From IMG/VR virus record IMGVR_UViG_3300049927_000012, positions 1 through 38,417 of that record: a stretch of DNA of 38,417 nt; one strand, given 5' to 3'. Of the stretch, positions 14,444 through 23,930 are shown piece by piece. Under the pieces are notes generated by a model. It was not told where the DNA came from. It did not search any database and worked only from the letters and a program-made list of their open reading frames with translations. A program made the position numbers and the translations under genes. Each line of letters opens with the position of its first letter. The stretch's first letter is position 1. Source of the stretch: a virus.

Positions 14444-16906
14444 ATGCCGCGCCTCAGCCTCGTCCAGACCAACTTCACGAGCGGTGAACTCAGCCCGCAG
14501 GTCCAGGGCCGCACCGACGTCGACCGCTACAACAACGCGGCGCGCAGCCTCATCAATGCCTACCCCAAGCTGTTCGGCGGCGCGCGCCGGCGCCCAGGCT
14601 CGCGATACAACGCGCCGGCCAAGATCGCGGCGAAGAAGGGCCGACTGATTCCGTTCGTCGTCACGCGCGACCTGGCCTACATGCTGGAGTTCGGCGACAG
14701 CTTCCTGCGGATCTGGCCGAAGGGCGGCGGCGCGTTGATCCTCGAACTCGCCACCAGCTACACCGAATCGATGCTGCCCGACATCGACTTCGCCCAGGGT
14801 GCGGACACCATGTTCATCGCGCACCCGTCCGTGCCGATCCAGCGCCTGCGCCGCTTCAGCGCCTCGCTGTTCGATCTCTCGGCCGCGCCCTTCACTACCA
14901 CGCCGTTCGACGAGCAGGGCTACACGCCCGCAGCGTCGCTCACACTCTCGCTTGCCACGGTAGGCACGGGGCGGACGGCCACCGCGAGCGCGGGCGTGTT
15001 CCTGCCCAGCGACGTCGGCCGGCAGCTGGTGAGCGATGCTGGCCTGGGCATCGTCACCGGCTACACCTCGGCCACCGTCGTGACATTCGACATCACCATC
15101 GCGTTCGCCGGCACCGCGATCGCATCGGGCGCGTGGTACTTGGACAGCTCGCCACAGGCCATCATCGTTCCCTCTGCCAAGGATCCGGTCGCCTCGAGCA
15201 TCACGCTGATTGGCGCACTGTCGCGCGCGGCCAGCGTCACGCTTTCCGCGAAGACGGGCGCGGGCATCACTGTCACGGCGTCGGCCTCCGTGTTCGTTGC
15301 TGGCGATGTGGGCAAGCAGTTCTTCGCCGACAGCGGCGTGGCCACCATCACGGCCCAGGGCGGCACGACGCTGACCATCACCATCACCACCGACTTCGCC
15401 AGCCTGACCTACGCCGCGGGCGGCTACGGGCTCACGGACAGTGTGTGGCGATCGACGGACGTTGGAAGCTACGTGCGCGTCAATGGCGGCCTAGCCAAGA
15501 TCACAGCCTTCACGTCGGCCAGCAAGGTCAGCGCCACGATCATCACTGCGCTCACCAGCATCGTCGCCTCCCCGCCACTAGCCTGGACGCTGGAGACGCC
15601 GGTGTGGAGCGCGGCCAACGGCTACCCGCGCACGCTGACGCTGCACGAACAGCGCTTAGTGGCGGCCGGCAGCACGAAGTATCCGCAGACGATTTGGGGT
15701 AGCGTGACCGGTGTTTATCTGGACTTCACCAAGGGCACGAACGACGACGACAGCTACAGCTTCACCATCGCCGCCGACGAGGTCAACCCGATCAGCTACG
15801 TGGCCTCGCTGCGCAACATGGTGGCCCACACCTACGGCGGCGAGTTCAGCCTACAGGGCGGTGTCGAGAAGCCGATCACGCCCACGAACGTGCGCATCCG
15901 GCCGGAATCCGCCCACGGGTCGAAAGGGGTGCGCCCGATCACCGTCGGCAAAGAATCGATCTTCGTGCAGCGCGCAGGCCGCAAGGTACGTGCCATGGGG
16001 TACCGCTACGACGTCGACGGCTACCAGGCGCCTGACCTCTCGGTGCTGGCCGAGCACATCACGACCACAGGCGTCGTTGGCATGACCTACCAACAGGAGC
16101 CCGACACACTCGCCTGGATGTGGCGCACCGACGGCGCGATGCTGAGCTGCACGCTCGACCGCGACCAGTCCGTCATCGGCTGGGCCAAGCACTACACCCA
16201 GGGCGCGGTTGAATCGATGGCCACGATTCCGAACGGCGACATCGACGAGACATGGCTGCTGGTGCGCCGCACGGTCAACGGTGCGACGGTACGCTACCTC
16301 GAAATCCTGGACGACAGCTTCAAGCCGATATTGCCCGGAGTGGCTTACACCGGGTATCCGCCGGCGCCCGTGGACACGCTCTATGGCTACACCGTTGACT
16401 GCGGCTTGTCGTTCGACAACGTCTCAGGACAGCAGGCGTTCAGCGTGCCGCACCTGGCCGGCTGCACAGTGGACATCGTCGCCGACGGCGCGGTGCAGCC
16501 GCAGCAGATCGTCGCTGTTGATGGCTCGCTGACGCTGGCGCGCAAGAGCTACCGCACGCTGATCGGGCTGCACTTCCGCAGCGAGATCGGCATGCTCACG
16601 CCGGAAACCGGGACGGGCACCGGCACCGCCCAGGGCAACAGCATGCGCACCGGCGAGATCACCGTGCGTTTCATCGACACGCTGGGCGCACTGGTGCTCG
16701 ATGGCGACGGCCGCGAGGTGGGTGAACTGTCGTTCCGCCAGTTCGGCATCGGCATCCTCAACAAGCCGCCGGCCCTGTTCACCGGCCTGAAACGTATCGA
16801 AAAGCTCGGCTGGGAGCGCGGGCGCGACGAAATCACCATCGTGCAGGACCAGCCGCTGCCGATGCAGGTGCTGTCGGTCATGCGCAAGTACACGGTCAAC
16901 GACTAG
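14444..16906 (+). CDS. Tail tubular protein B / tail nozzle (T7 gp12-like)
   Basis: 820 aa (T7 gp12 is 794). It opens with QTNFTSGELSPQVQGRTDVD and YPKLFGGARRRPGSRY, typical of gp12-type nozzle proteins; YPRTLTLHEQRLVAAGSTKY and TIWGSV are the conserved central block. Between the two lie three related beta modules, each with a V-x(4)-DVG core (about residues 184, 282 and 332), inserted into the nozzle body. Six copies form the tail tip through which DNA and ejection proteins pass. Confidence 0.9.
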   Translation: MPRLSLVQTNFTSGELSPQVQGRTDVDRYNNAARSLINAYPKLFGGARRRPGSRYNAPAKIAAKKGRLIPFVVTRDLAYMLEFGDSFLRIWPKGGGALILELATSYTESMLPDIDFAQGADTMFIAHPSVPIQRLRRFSASLFDLSAAPFTTTPFDEQGYTPAASLTLSLATVGTGRTATASAGVFLPSDVGRQLVSDAGLGIVTGYTSATVVTFDITIAFAGTAIASGAWYLDSSPQAIIVPSAKDPVASSITLIGALSRAASVTLSAKTGAGITVTASASVFVAGDVGKQFFADSGVATITAQGGTTLTITITTDFASLTYAAGGYGLTDSVWRSTDVGSYVRVNGGLAKITAFTSASKVSATIITALTSIVASPPLAWTLETPVWSAANGYPRTLTLHEQRLVAAGSTKYPQTIWGSVTGVYLDFTKGTNDDDSYSFTIAADEVNPISYVASLRNMVAHTYGGEFSLQGGVEKPITPTNVRIRPESAHGSKGVRPITVGKESIFVQRAGRKVRAMGYRYDVDGYQAPDLSVLAEHITTTGVVGMTYQQEPDTLAWMWRTDGAMLSCTLDRDQSVIGWAKHYTQGAVESMATIPNGDIDETWLLVRRTVNGATVRYLEILDDSFKPILPGVAYTGYPPAPVDTLYGYTVDCGLSFDNVSGQQAFSVPHLAGCTVDIVADGAVQPQQIVAVDGSLTLARKSYRTLIGLHFRSEIGMLTPETGTGTGTAQGNSMRTGEITVRFIDTLGALVLDGDGREVGELSFRQFGIGILNKPPALFTGLKRIEKLGWERGRDEITIVQDQPLPMQVLSVMRKYTVND

Positions 16907-16915
16907 GAGCGGTTC

Positions 16916-17461
16916 ATGTGGATGCAGATTTTCGGTGCAGTTGCCCAAGGCGGCGGCAAGATGATGTCGAGCGCGAGCAGCTATGCCAACGTCAAGCAGA
17001 CTGCCGACCAGGAGCTGTACGACGCCGACGCAGCCGAGAAGCAGGGGCAGAACCAGGCGGCACTCATCCGCCGCGCCGGAAAGCGCGTTCTCGGCCAGCA
17101 GCGCGCCGGCTACGCGGCCTCCGGTGTGCAGGTTGGCGAGGGCAGCGCTGGTGAGGTTGAGCGCGAGACGGTAGTCGACACCGAGCACGACGCCTTCCAG
17201 GCGATCCTGAGCGGCCAGCGTCAGGCGCTCGCGCTGCGCACGCAGGCCAAGCTGCAGAAGATACAAGGCAAGGCCGCGCTGACATCCACACTGATCGACC
17301 CGCTGATGTCAGGCGGCGGCGCTGGCAACGTGATGTCGGGCTGGAAGACCTATAAGCCAACCTACAACAGCCAGGCGGCGCAATCGGTCGGGATGGGTGG
17401 CGGCAGCGGATCCTATGGCTATACCGGCTCCGACACCTTCGACAACTCGAACATGGGCTGA
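16916..17461 (+). CDS. Internal virion protein (T7 gp14-like)
   Basis: 181 aa (T7 gp14 is 196). Residues 20-135 are helical (QTADQELYDADAAEKQGQNQ, GKRVLGQQRAGYAASGVQVG, then QRQALALRTQAKLQKIQGKA), the pattern of podovirus ejection proteins that form the outer-membrane part of the DNA-injection channel. The C-terminal 40 residues are Gly/Ser/Tyr-rich. It follows the nozzle gene, as in T7. Confidence 0.8.
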   Translation: MWMQIFGAVAQGGGKMMSSASSYANVKQTADQELYDADAAEKQGQNQAALIRRAGKRVLGQQRAGYAASGVQVGEGSAGEVERETVVDTEHDAFQAILSGQRQALALRTQAKLQKIQGKAALTSTLIDPLMSGGGAGNVMSGWKTYKPTYNSQAAQSVGMGGGSGSYGYTGSDTFDNSNMG

Positions 17462-17464
17462 TCC

Positions 17465-19531
17465 ATGGCAACCATTCCCCGCACCGGACCTGACCTGAGC
17501 ATCGGAGGGCGCATCGCCGCGCCAGCCCCGGACGTCAACCCCGGCATCATCGACGTCGCCGGGCGCGCGCTCCAGAACGCAGGTGGCGCCCTGACCGAGG
17601 TGGGCGGCGACATTCGCGCCGAGCACGACAGGCGCGCGCACATGGACATGCTCTACGCGCAGCAGACGCGCGCCGCGGCGATCGACGCGCAGAGCATCAC
17701 CGCGCTCACCACGGGCCGGGACCAGTTGGCCGATCTGCACGACACGATCACGCAGGGCGTCATCGACGGCAGCGTGCCCAAGGATGGCGCGGAAGCGGCC
17801 TACGCCTCGAAGTCGCGCGAGCTTCTGGACAATGTCGACCAGAACCTGCCGCAGGAGGCGCGCAACCGCGTGACCGCTCAGCTCGGCGGCGATGCCGCGC
17901 GCTTCGGCAACACGGTACGCCGCGCAGTCACGCAGCGTGATCGCATGGATGTCACGTCGGGCATCGGCCAGACGCTGGAGAACCTGCAGCGATCGTTCGC
18001 CGCCGACCCAGAGGGCGCGACGAAGCAGGCCGTGGACACGGTCGACGCGCTCGGGCCGCACTCGACGCTGACGCCGGAGCAGCAGACCAAGACGAAGCAG
18101 GCTTGGAAGGAGAACACACAGTACACCACCGGCTACGGACTGGTGACCGCCGGGCGCAACGACCGCAAACAGCTCGACCTGGCCGAGGGCGTCATCACCG
18201 ACGGGTTGCCCGACCTCGACCCGCAGAAGCGCGCCCAGCTCCTGCGCGAGGTCGAAACGTCGCGGATGCATCTCGACCAGAAGGACGAGATGGCCGTCGC
18301 GCGCGCGCAGCGCGAGTGGGAGCGCCTCATGAAGCAGGCGGAAACCTCCTACAACGTGATGCAGGGCATGGCCGACAAGGGCACGCTGCTTGATCCGCAA
18401 TACACCCAGCAGGTGATGCAACTGACCGCCGGAACGCCGTACCAGGCCGGCGTCGTGGCCCTCGCCAAGCAGGCCAAGGACGGCGCCGGCTGGGCCGCGC
18501 AGCCGATCTCGTCGCAGCTTGCCGCGCTCGATCAGGTCAACAGCCAGATAGCGACCAATGGCCGCACACCCGAACTCGACGCGCGCAAGAATCAGCTCGA
18601 GAAGATCACGAACGGCAGCATCGCCGACGTGAAGCGCGACCCGATGCGCGCCGGCCTGGAGCGCGGCGTGATCACCGACCTGCAGCCGATGGACTGGAGC
18701 CACGGCATGCCCGGTGTCGTGGCGCAGATACAGCAGCGCCTGCCCGGCGCGCAGCGAGTGGGCATGTGGGCCGGTCAGCCGGTGTCTCCGCTGACGGCCG
18801 ACGAAGCCGAGCACCTGCAGGGCGCGCTCTCCGCGCTGGCGCCGAAGGATCGCTCCACCATGATCGCCAGCATCGCCACGTCGATCGGCCCGCAGGCGTC
18901 CCAGGGCCTGGCCGCGCAGATGGATCCGAAGGACAAGGCGCTGGGGCTGGCGTTCGGATACGCCGGCATGCAAACCACTTTCGGGCGCTACACCTCGGAG
19001 CTGGTGCTGGCGGGCCAGAAGGCCAAGGCGGACGGCACCAGCACGAAGGGAGAGAAGTCGCCCGACCTCAAGGTGTCCGGCTGGCAGGCCTACATCACGG
19101 ACGAGCTCGGTGGCGCGTTCCCGGCCGAGACGCAGAACACCCAGGTTCGAGACGCCGCGGTGCTGATCGCGCACGCCATCGCGGCCGAGAAGGGTGGCGA
19201 ACTGTCCAAGGACGACATGAATCGCGCGGTCACGCTCGCCTCAGGCGGCCCGGTCGTCGACCTGAACGGCCGCAAGGTGCCGCTGCCGGCCGGCATGGAT
19301 GAGGGCATGCTGCAGCGCCGCCTGAAGGGCGTCAGCCCGCAGGAGCTGTCCGCGCAGGCGCCCGGCGGTCAGGTGATCGCTGGCGGCGTGCCGATGTCGC
19401 TGGCCGACTTCACCCACAGCCTGCCCGGCCAGCAGTTGCTCTACGCTGGGCCCGGCAAGTACGCGGTCATCGTCAGCGGTCGGCCGGTGAAGAGCACCGA
19501 CGGCAAGAACATCCTGATCGGGGTGCAGTGA
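17465..19531 (+). CDS. Internal virion protein (T7 gp15-like)
   Basis: 688 aa (T7 gp15 is 747). Almost entirely alpha-helical after a proline-rich N-terminus (PRTGPDLSIGGRIAAPAPD), with long Q/E/K-rich helices, as expected of the periplasm-spanning ejection protein. It has no enzymatic motif. Sits between the gp14-like and the gp16-like proteins, in the T7 order. Confidence 0.8.
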   Translation: MATIPRTGPDLSIGGRIAAPAPDVNPGIIDVAGRALQNAGGALTEVGGDIRAEHDRRAHMDMLYAQQTRAAAIDAQSITALTTGRDQLADLHDTITQGVIDGSVPKDGAEAAYASKSRELLDNVDQNLPQEARNRVTAQLGGDAARFGNTVRRAVTQRDRMDVTSGIGQTLENLQRSFAADPEGATKQAVDTVDALGPHSTLTPEQQTKTKQAWKENTQYTTGYGLVTAGRNDRKQLDLAEGVITDGLPDLDPQKRAQLLREVETSRMHLDQKDEMAVARAQREWERLMKQAETSYNVMQGMADKGTLLDPQYTQQVMQLTAGTPYQAGVVALAKQAKDGAGWAAQPISSQLAALDQVNSQIATNGRTPELDARKNQLEKITNGSIADVKRDPMRAGLERGVITDLQPMDWSHGMPGVVAQIQQRLPGAQRVGMWAGQPVSPLTADEAEHLQGALSALAPKDRSTMIASIATSIGPQASQGLAAQMDPKDKALGLAFGYAGMQTTFGRYTSELVLAGQKAKADGTSTKGEKSPDLKVSGWQAYITDELGGAFPAETQNTQVRDAAVLIAHAIAAEKGGELSKDDMNRAVTLASGGPVVDLNGRKVPLPAGMDEGMLQRRLKGVSPQELSAQAPGGQVIAGGVPMSLADFTHSLPGQQLLYAGPGKYAVIVSGRPVKSTDGKNILIGVQ

Positions 19532-21222
19532 TGCCGTTCGATGATCTGTACCAGAACGACACGAACGCCGCTATCAATGCGATGGACCTGCGGCCCGCGG
19601 CGCCGGCGCAGAACCAGCGCAGCGCCTGGAGCGCGCCGTGGCGGGCGGTGAAGGCCGCCGCGGCTGATGTCGCCGGCAGCATGGCCGACCTGGGCAAGTC
19701 CTACGCCGCGGCGTCTGCGATGACGCTGGAGTCCGATCCGATCGCGCGCCAGACCATGGATCCGCAGTACCTGCACGAGGGTGCCGAGGAAGGCCGGCGC
19801 CAGATCTCCACGGGCGAGGCCATGACGTCGGAGATCGGCCAGGTGGCGCGCAACTACTCGCGCTCGCTACGACCTGACCCGATGACGGCCGGAACCGCGG
19901 AGAAGGTCATCTTCGGCGTCATGCGCCCGGTGTCCAAGCTGGTGGCGGGCGGCATGCTAGCGGGCCCGTTCGGCATCGTCGGCGCCGCCGGCGAGGAAGG
20001 TCTGACCACGTCGGACGACCTGCGCGCAGAGGGCGTGGACTTCGCGACCCGAGCCAAGATCGGCAGCCTGACGGCGGGCGTGACGGCGGCGACGGCCTTC
20101 GCGCCGCTCGCTGGCCCCACGCTCAGGGCGACCGCCGCGCTGTACGTGGCCGGCGGTCCGGGCGCGTTCATGGCGCAGCAGGCCGCCACGCGCGCGATCC
20201 TCGAGCACGCGAACTATCCCGACCTGGCCAAGCAGTACGACCCGCTCGACCCGGTAGGCCTGGCGGTGTCGGCGCTGATTCCGCTGCCGTTTGCGGCGCA
20301 CGGCGCGATGCGGGTCGCTGGTTCTACGCGAGGATCGGTTACCCCCGTCCACGCTCCAGACGGCGTTGTCGACGCTGCGCTGACGCACAACCTGACGGTG
20401 CAGGCCGACCAGCACGCCGCGATCGATCCGGTGTTGGCGGGCACGGAGATGGCCGACAACATCGCCAGAGAGCGAGCACCACAGGCCGTTCCACGTGAAA
20501 CCGCGACGGCTATCGAACGCAACACGGTTCGCGTCGTCAAGAAGGAGGACGGCAGCCTCGACGTGGAGGCGACCCTTGCGAATCTGCCGCCGGTAGCCGA
20601 TGGCGAAGTGCGTCTGTTTCGCGGCGAGTCGCCAACCTCCAAGTTCAGCGACGTCTTCAATCCTGAAGCGCTGACAAGGCACCGCGCATCGGACATTCCA
20701 GGCCAGCGCTATTCCACTGAGCTGTCCGTCGCCGACTACTACCGGGACGCCTACGACGAAAACCGCGACGCCTCAATCCACTACATCGACGTGCCCGAGG
20801 CTGTCGCAGAGCATGGGCGTGTCAGCGACGACGAGATCAAGGTCGACCTCAACGCCGTGAACCAGCGCCGAGCGCGCGGCGACATGACGCCACCACCGAA
20901 GCGCGCTGCTGACACCGAAACTCCAAGCGCCGCCAAGACGGCTTCGGCGCTCGACCAGAACCGTCTCACCGGCGCGGAGGCGCCGCCCGGCGCCGTCAAG
21001 GCCGACCCGGTGCAGCAAGTCGTTCATAGCCGCGTTTCTCAGCTCGAAGCCTTCGCTGGCGACATGCCGGTGCGCGTCGATGATGCGGGCAAGACGGCGA
21101 CCGTCAGCGACGAGATCGCGCGCATCAAGCAGGAGGTCAACGAGGGCACCGACACCGAGCTCGGGCACCAGGACGCCGACCTGCTACGAGTCGCCGCCGA
21201 GTGCGCGCTGTCGCTCAGCTGA
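19531..21222 (+). CDS. Internal virion protein with ADP-ribosyltransferase-like segment
   Basis: 563 aa, in the place where T7 has the N-terminal part of gp16. Residues 115-260 hold three hydrophobic segments (VAGGMLAGPFGIVGAAG; TAGVTAATAFAPLAG; LAVSALIPLPFAA) that could insert into the inner membrane. Residues 355-445 look like an ADP-ribosyltransferase of the R-S-E type: R364 in LFRGES, S395-T396 in YSTELSVADYY, then IHYIDVP and an acidic site at D433-D434-E435. Codon use there is less GC-rich than around it. No lytic transglycosylase motif is seen. I prefer ATG 19531 over the GTG one codon earlier. Activity is unproven. Confidence 0.7.
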   Translation: MPFDDLYQNDTNAAINAMDLRPAAPAQNQRSAWSAPWRAVKAAAADVAGSMADLGKSYAAASAMTLESDPIARQTMDPQYLHEGAEEGRRQISTGEAMTSEIGQVARNYSRSLRPDPMTAGTAEKVIFGVMRPVSKLVAGGMLAGPFGIVGAAGEEGLTTSDDLRAEGVDFATRAKIGSLTAGVTAATAFAPLAGPTLRATAALYVAGGPGAFMAQQAATRAILEHANYPDLAKQYDPLDPVGLAVSALIPLPFAAHGAMRVAGSTRGSVTPVHAPDGVVDAALTHNLTVQADQHAAIDPVLAGTEMADNIARERAPQAVPRETATAIERNTVRVVKKEDGSLDVEATLANLPPVADGEVRLFRGESPTSKFSDVFNPEALTRHRASDIPGQRYSTELSVADYYRDAYDENRDASIHYIDVPEAVAEHGRVSDDEIKVDLNAVNQRRARGDMTPPPKRAADTETPSAAKTASALDQNRLTGAEAPPGAVKADPVQQVVHSRVSQLEAFAGDMPVRVDDAGKTATVSDEIARIKQEVNEGTDTELGHQDADLLRVAAECALSLS

Positions 21223-21391
21223 GGATGGCCGACAGCAGCAGGGCCACCAGAACCAGCGCGAGAGTCAGAACGGCCCAGATTTTCACGTAGCGCATAGCGC
21301 CGCGCCAGTTGCCAGCGGCGCCCAGTCCGGCGAGCATCAGCACCGCGAGCGCGGTAAGCGCAAACCAGACGACAGGAAGGAAACGACCCAT
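21215..21391 (-). CDS. Antisense two-helix membrane protein (58 aa)
   Basis: On the minus strand, ATG 21391 to stop 21215 encodes MGRFLPVVWFALTALAVLML, a GNWRG turn, then a second helix (KIWAVLTLALVLVALLLSAI). Two transmembrane segments with a basic loop make it look like a small holin or other membrane protein. It fills the 167-bp gap between two large plus-strand genes exactly, its start sharing CCATGG with the next plus-strand start. The plus strand has no plausible gene in the gap. The ribosome-binding site is weak and no promoter is obvious, so it is uncertain. Confidence 0.5.
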   Translation of the reverse strand: MGRFLPVVWFALTALAVLMLAGLGAAGNWRGAMRYVKIWAVLTLALVLVALLLSAILS

Positions 21392-23927
21392 GGCAATCGA
21401 CCCGAAGTGCGCCGCAGCAGTCCGAGCCGCGGCGGCAGGCCGCAAGCTCAGCGGCGATAAGCTCAACACGCTGAGCAACGCACTGGATTCTGCGGCCCGC
21501 GACCTCGCCCGGCAAGACCCGCCTCGCTGGCGCGCGCTCACGCGCGACCAGCGCATGGCCGAGGCCTTGGACAAGGCCATGGCCGACGTTCATGGCGAGG
21601 CCACCCTGAAGGAGCACCGCGCCAACCTGCAGCTTTTACGCGCATCGGAGACGGATGCCCGCATCGCCGAGCAGATGCGCCTGGGCAAGACGACGCGGTC
21701 AACGGCGCAGGTTCGCGACATCGAGAACACCATCGACTACGGACACTCCGTTCGCGATGAGGCGATCTCGGGCCTGAAAGATCTGGTCGACGCCGCAGAA
21801 TCGAAGGACGGCACCGGCAAGCTGAGAAACCTCGGCATGCGCATCTTCGACCTCGACAATCCGATGATGACCGCCGACATCGTGCGCGAGATCTTCAAGT
21901 CCGCCGATGGCAGCACCGGCAGCGCGGAGGCCCGGGCCGCGGCGCGCGCCTGGTTGGACACCATCGAGGGCATGCGCCAGCGTTTCAACGCCGCCGGCGG
22001 CAACGTCGGGAAGCTCGCCTACGGCTATCTCTCGCAGGCGCATGACGCGGTGCGCGTGGCCGCCGCCGGCGCGGAGGCATGGGCCGCCAAGGTACTGCCG
22101 CTGCTCGATCGCCGCCAGTACCTGAAGGAGGACGGCGCGCTGATGAACGACGGCGAGGTGCTGGACCTGCTGCGCGCCGCGCACGACACGATCGCCACCG
22201 GTGGCCAGAACAAGACGCTGCCCGGCCAACCCAAGGGCACCGGCGCGCGCGCCAACCGCGGCAGCGAGGGCCGCGTGCTGCACTTCAAGAACGGCGACGC
22301 CTGGATGGCCTACATGGACGACTTCGGCGAGGGCTCGCTGTACGACGCGATGATGGGCCACATCGGCTCCATGGCCCGCGACATCGCCCTCGTGGAGCGC
22401 TACGGCCCGAATCCGGCGCAGGTCTTCAAGCTGCAGAACGACCTCTCCGAACGCGCCGACGGCAAGGGAACCCTCGCCAACCGAACCATGGGCAACGTGC
22501 CGCAGGCGTACTGGGACATCGCCACCGGCGTGACCGGATCGCCCGAGAATCGGCTCATTGCGCGCGTCGGCGCAGACATGCGCAACATCCAGACCGCTGC
22601 CAAGCTGGGCGGCGCCGTGCTGGCGTCGACCGCTGACGTGGGCACGATCGCCTCGTCGATCCACTACAACCGCCTGGACTACTTCCGGATGCTGTCCAAC
22701 ATCGGTCGGCGGCTCAAGCCCGGCAGTGATGAGCGCGACTTCCTGCAGGCGCACCAGGTGATCGCCGAATCGCTGACCAGCACGCTCAACCGCTGGACGG
22801 GCGACAACATGACGCACAGCCTGACCGGGCGCGTCGCCGCTTCGGTGATGAAGCTGTCGCTGATGAACGCCTGGACGGACGGATTGCGCGGTGCGTTCTC
22901 GGCCACCATGATGCAGGGATTCGCGAAGAAGCTCGGCAAGGCCTGGGGCGAGCTCGACGAGTGGGACCAGTACCTCATGGGCCGCAAAGGCATCACCGAG
23001 GCCGACTGGAACATCATCAGCCAGTCGGCGCCGGCGGAACGCAGTGGCCAGCAGTACCTGAGCGCGGCTGAGGTGCGCAAGATCGACGCCGAGGGCGCAC
23101 AGCAGGCAGCCAGCAAGTGGGCTGCGTTCGTCAGCGACGAGTCGCAGTTCGCCGTGCTGAACCCGGACGCGGCCACGCGCGCAATCGCCACCGGCGGCGG
23201 GATGCCGGCCGGCACACTGCGCGGCGAGGCGGCGCGCTCCATCGCCCAGTTCAAGAGCTTTCCCATCGCCATGCTGACGCGCCACTGGCGCCGCATCCTC
23301 GAGACTCCACAGGGCCTGGAGGGCGCGCCGACAGGCTACGGGGCGAAGACTGGCGCCGGCGCCGTGGTCAATCGCGTGGCGGGCCTGGCCGCGCTCAATG
23401 TCACGCTGATGATGCTCGGCGCCATCGTGATGCAGAACAAGGCGCTGGTGCTGGGCAAGGATCCCTACGACATGACCGATGGGAAGTTCTGGGCACGAGC
23501 CCTGACCCAGGGTGGTGGCCTCGGCTACGTCGGCGATCTGCTGTTCAAGGATCCGACCGACCAGCGTGGAAACACCTACGAGCAGGCCGCGGGCGCCGCG
23601 TTCGGGCCGGTGGCTGGCGCCGCATCCGGCCTGGTGATGGATCTCGGCTTGGTCAACGCGTGGGAACTGGCGAAGGGCAAGACCACGCACGCGGGAGCAG
23701 AGGCAATTCGGTGGGTTAACGGACAGCTCCCCTACGTCAGCCTCTGGCAGGTGCGCGCGCTGTGGGAGCGCGCATTCCTGTTCCAGGCGCAGGAGGCAGT
23801 GAGCCCGGGCTACTTGAGCCGCATGATGCAGCGCGCTCAGCACGACTGGCACCAGGGCTACTGGGCGCCGCCGGATCAGGTGGTTCCGGAGAGGGCTCCC
23901 GATTTCGGCAAGGCTGTCGGACAATAG
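21390..23927 (+). CDS. Large internal virion protein (T7 gp16 C-terminal-like)
   Basis: 845 aa, helical, with conserved ejection-protein features near the end (SIAQFKSFPIAMLTRHWRRI, about 614-633) followed by hydrophobic segments (LAALNVTLMMLGAIVM; AAFGPVAGAASGLVMDLGL). Together with the 563-aa protein upstream the length (about 1,408 aa) approximates T7 gp16 (1,318 aa), suggesting one protein split in two. The start at ATG 21390 has a GGAAGG site. It is the probable inner-membrane component of the ejection channel. Confidence 0.8.
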   Translation: MAIDPKCAAAVRAAAAGRKLSGDKLNTLSNALDSAARDLARQDPPRWRALTRDQRMAEALDKAMADVHGEATLKEHRANLQLLRASETDARIAEQMRLGKTTRSTAQVRDIENTIDYGHSVRDEAISGLKDLVDAAESKDGTGKLRNLGMRIFDLDNPMMTADIVREIFKSADGSTGSAEARAAARAWLDTIEGMRQRFNAAGGNVGKLAYGYLSQAHDAVRVAAAGAEAWAAKVLPLLDRRQYLKEDGALMNDGEVLDLLRAAHDTIATGGQNKTLPGQPKGTGARANRGSEGRVLHFKNGDAWMAYMDDFGEGSLYDAMMGHIGSMARDIALVERYGPNPAQVFKLQNDLSERADGKGTLANRTMGNVPQAYWDIATGVTGSPENRLIARVGADMRNIQTAAKLGGAVLASTADVGTIASSIHYNRLDYFRMLSNIGRRLKPGSDERDFLQAHQVIAESLTSTLNRWTGDNMTHSLTGRVAASVMKLSLMNAWTDGLRGAFSATMMQGFAKKLGKAWGELDEWDQYLMGRKGITEADWNIISQSAPAERSGQQYLSAAEVRKIDAEGAQQAASKWAAFVSDESQFAVLNPDAATRAIATGGGMPAGTLRGEAARSIAQFKSFPIAMLTRHWRRILETPQGLEGAPTGYGAKTGAGAVVNRVAGLAALNVTLMMLGAIVMQNKALVLGKDPYDMTDGKFWARALTQGGGLGYVGDLLFKDPTDQRGNTYEQAAGAAFGPVAGAASGLVMDLGLVNAWELAKGKTTHAGAEAIRWVNGQLPYVSLWQVRALWERAFLFQAQEAVSPGYLSRMMQRAQHDWHQGYWAPPDQVVPERAPDFGKAVGQ

Positions 23928-23930
23928 GCC

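Noticed and set aside
17309-19174. 621-codon minus-strand frame opposite the gp15-like gene
   Set aside because: Same antisense artefact; no start signals and no family resemblance.
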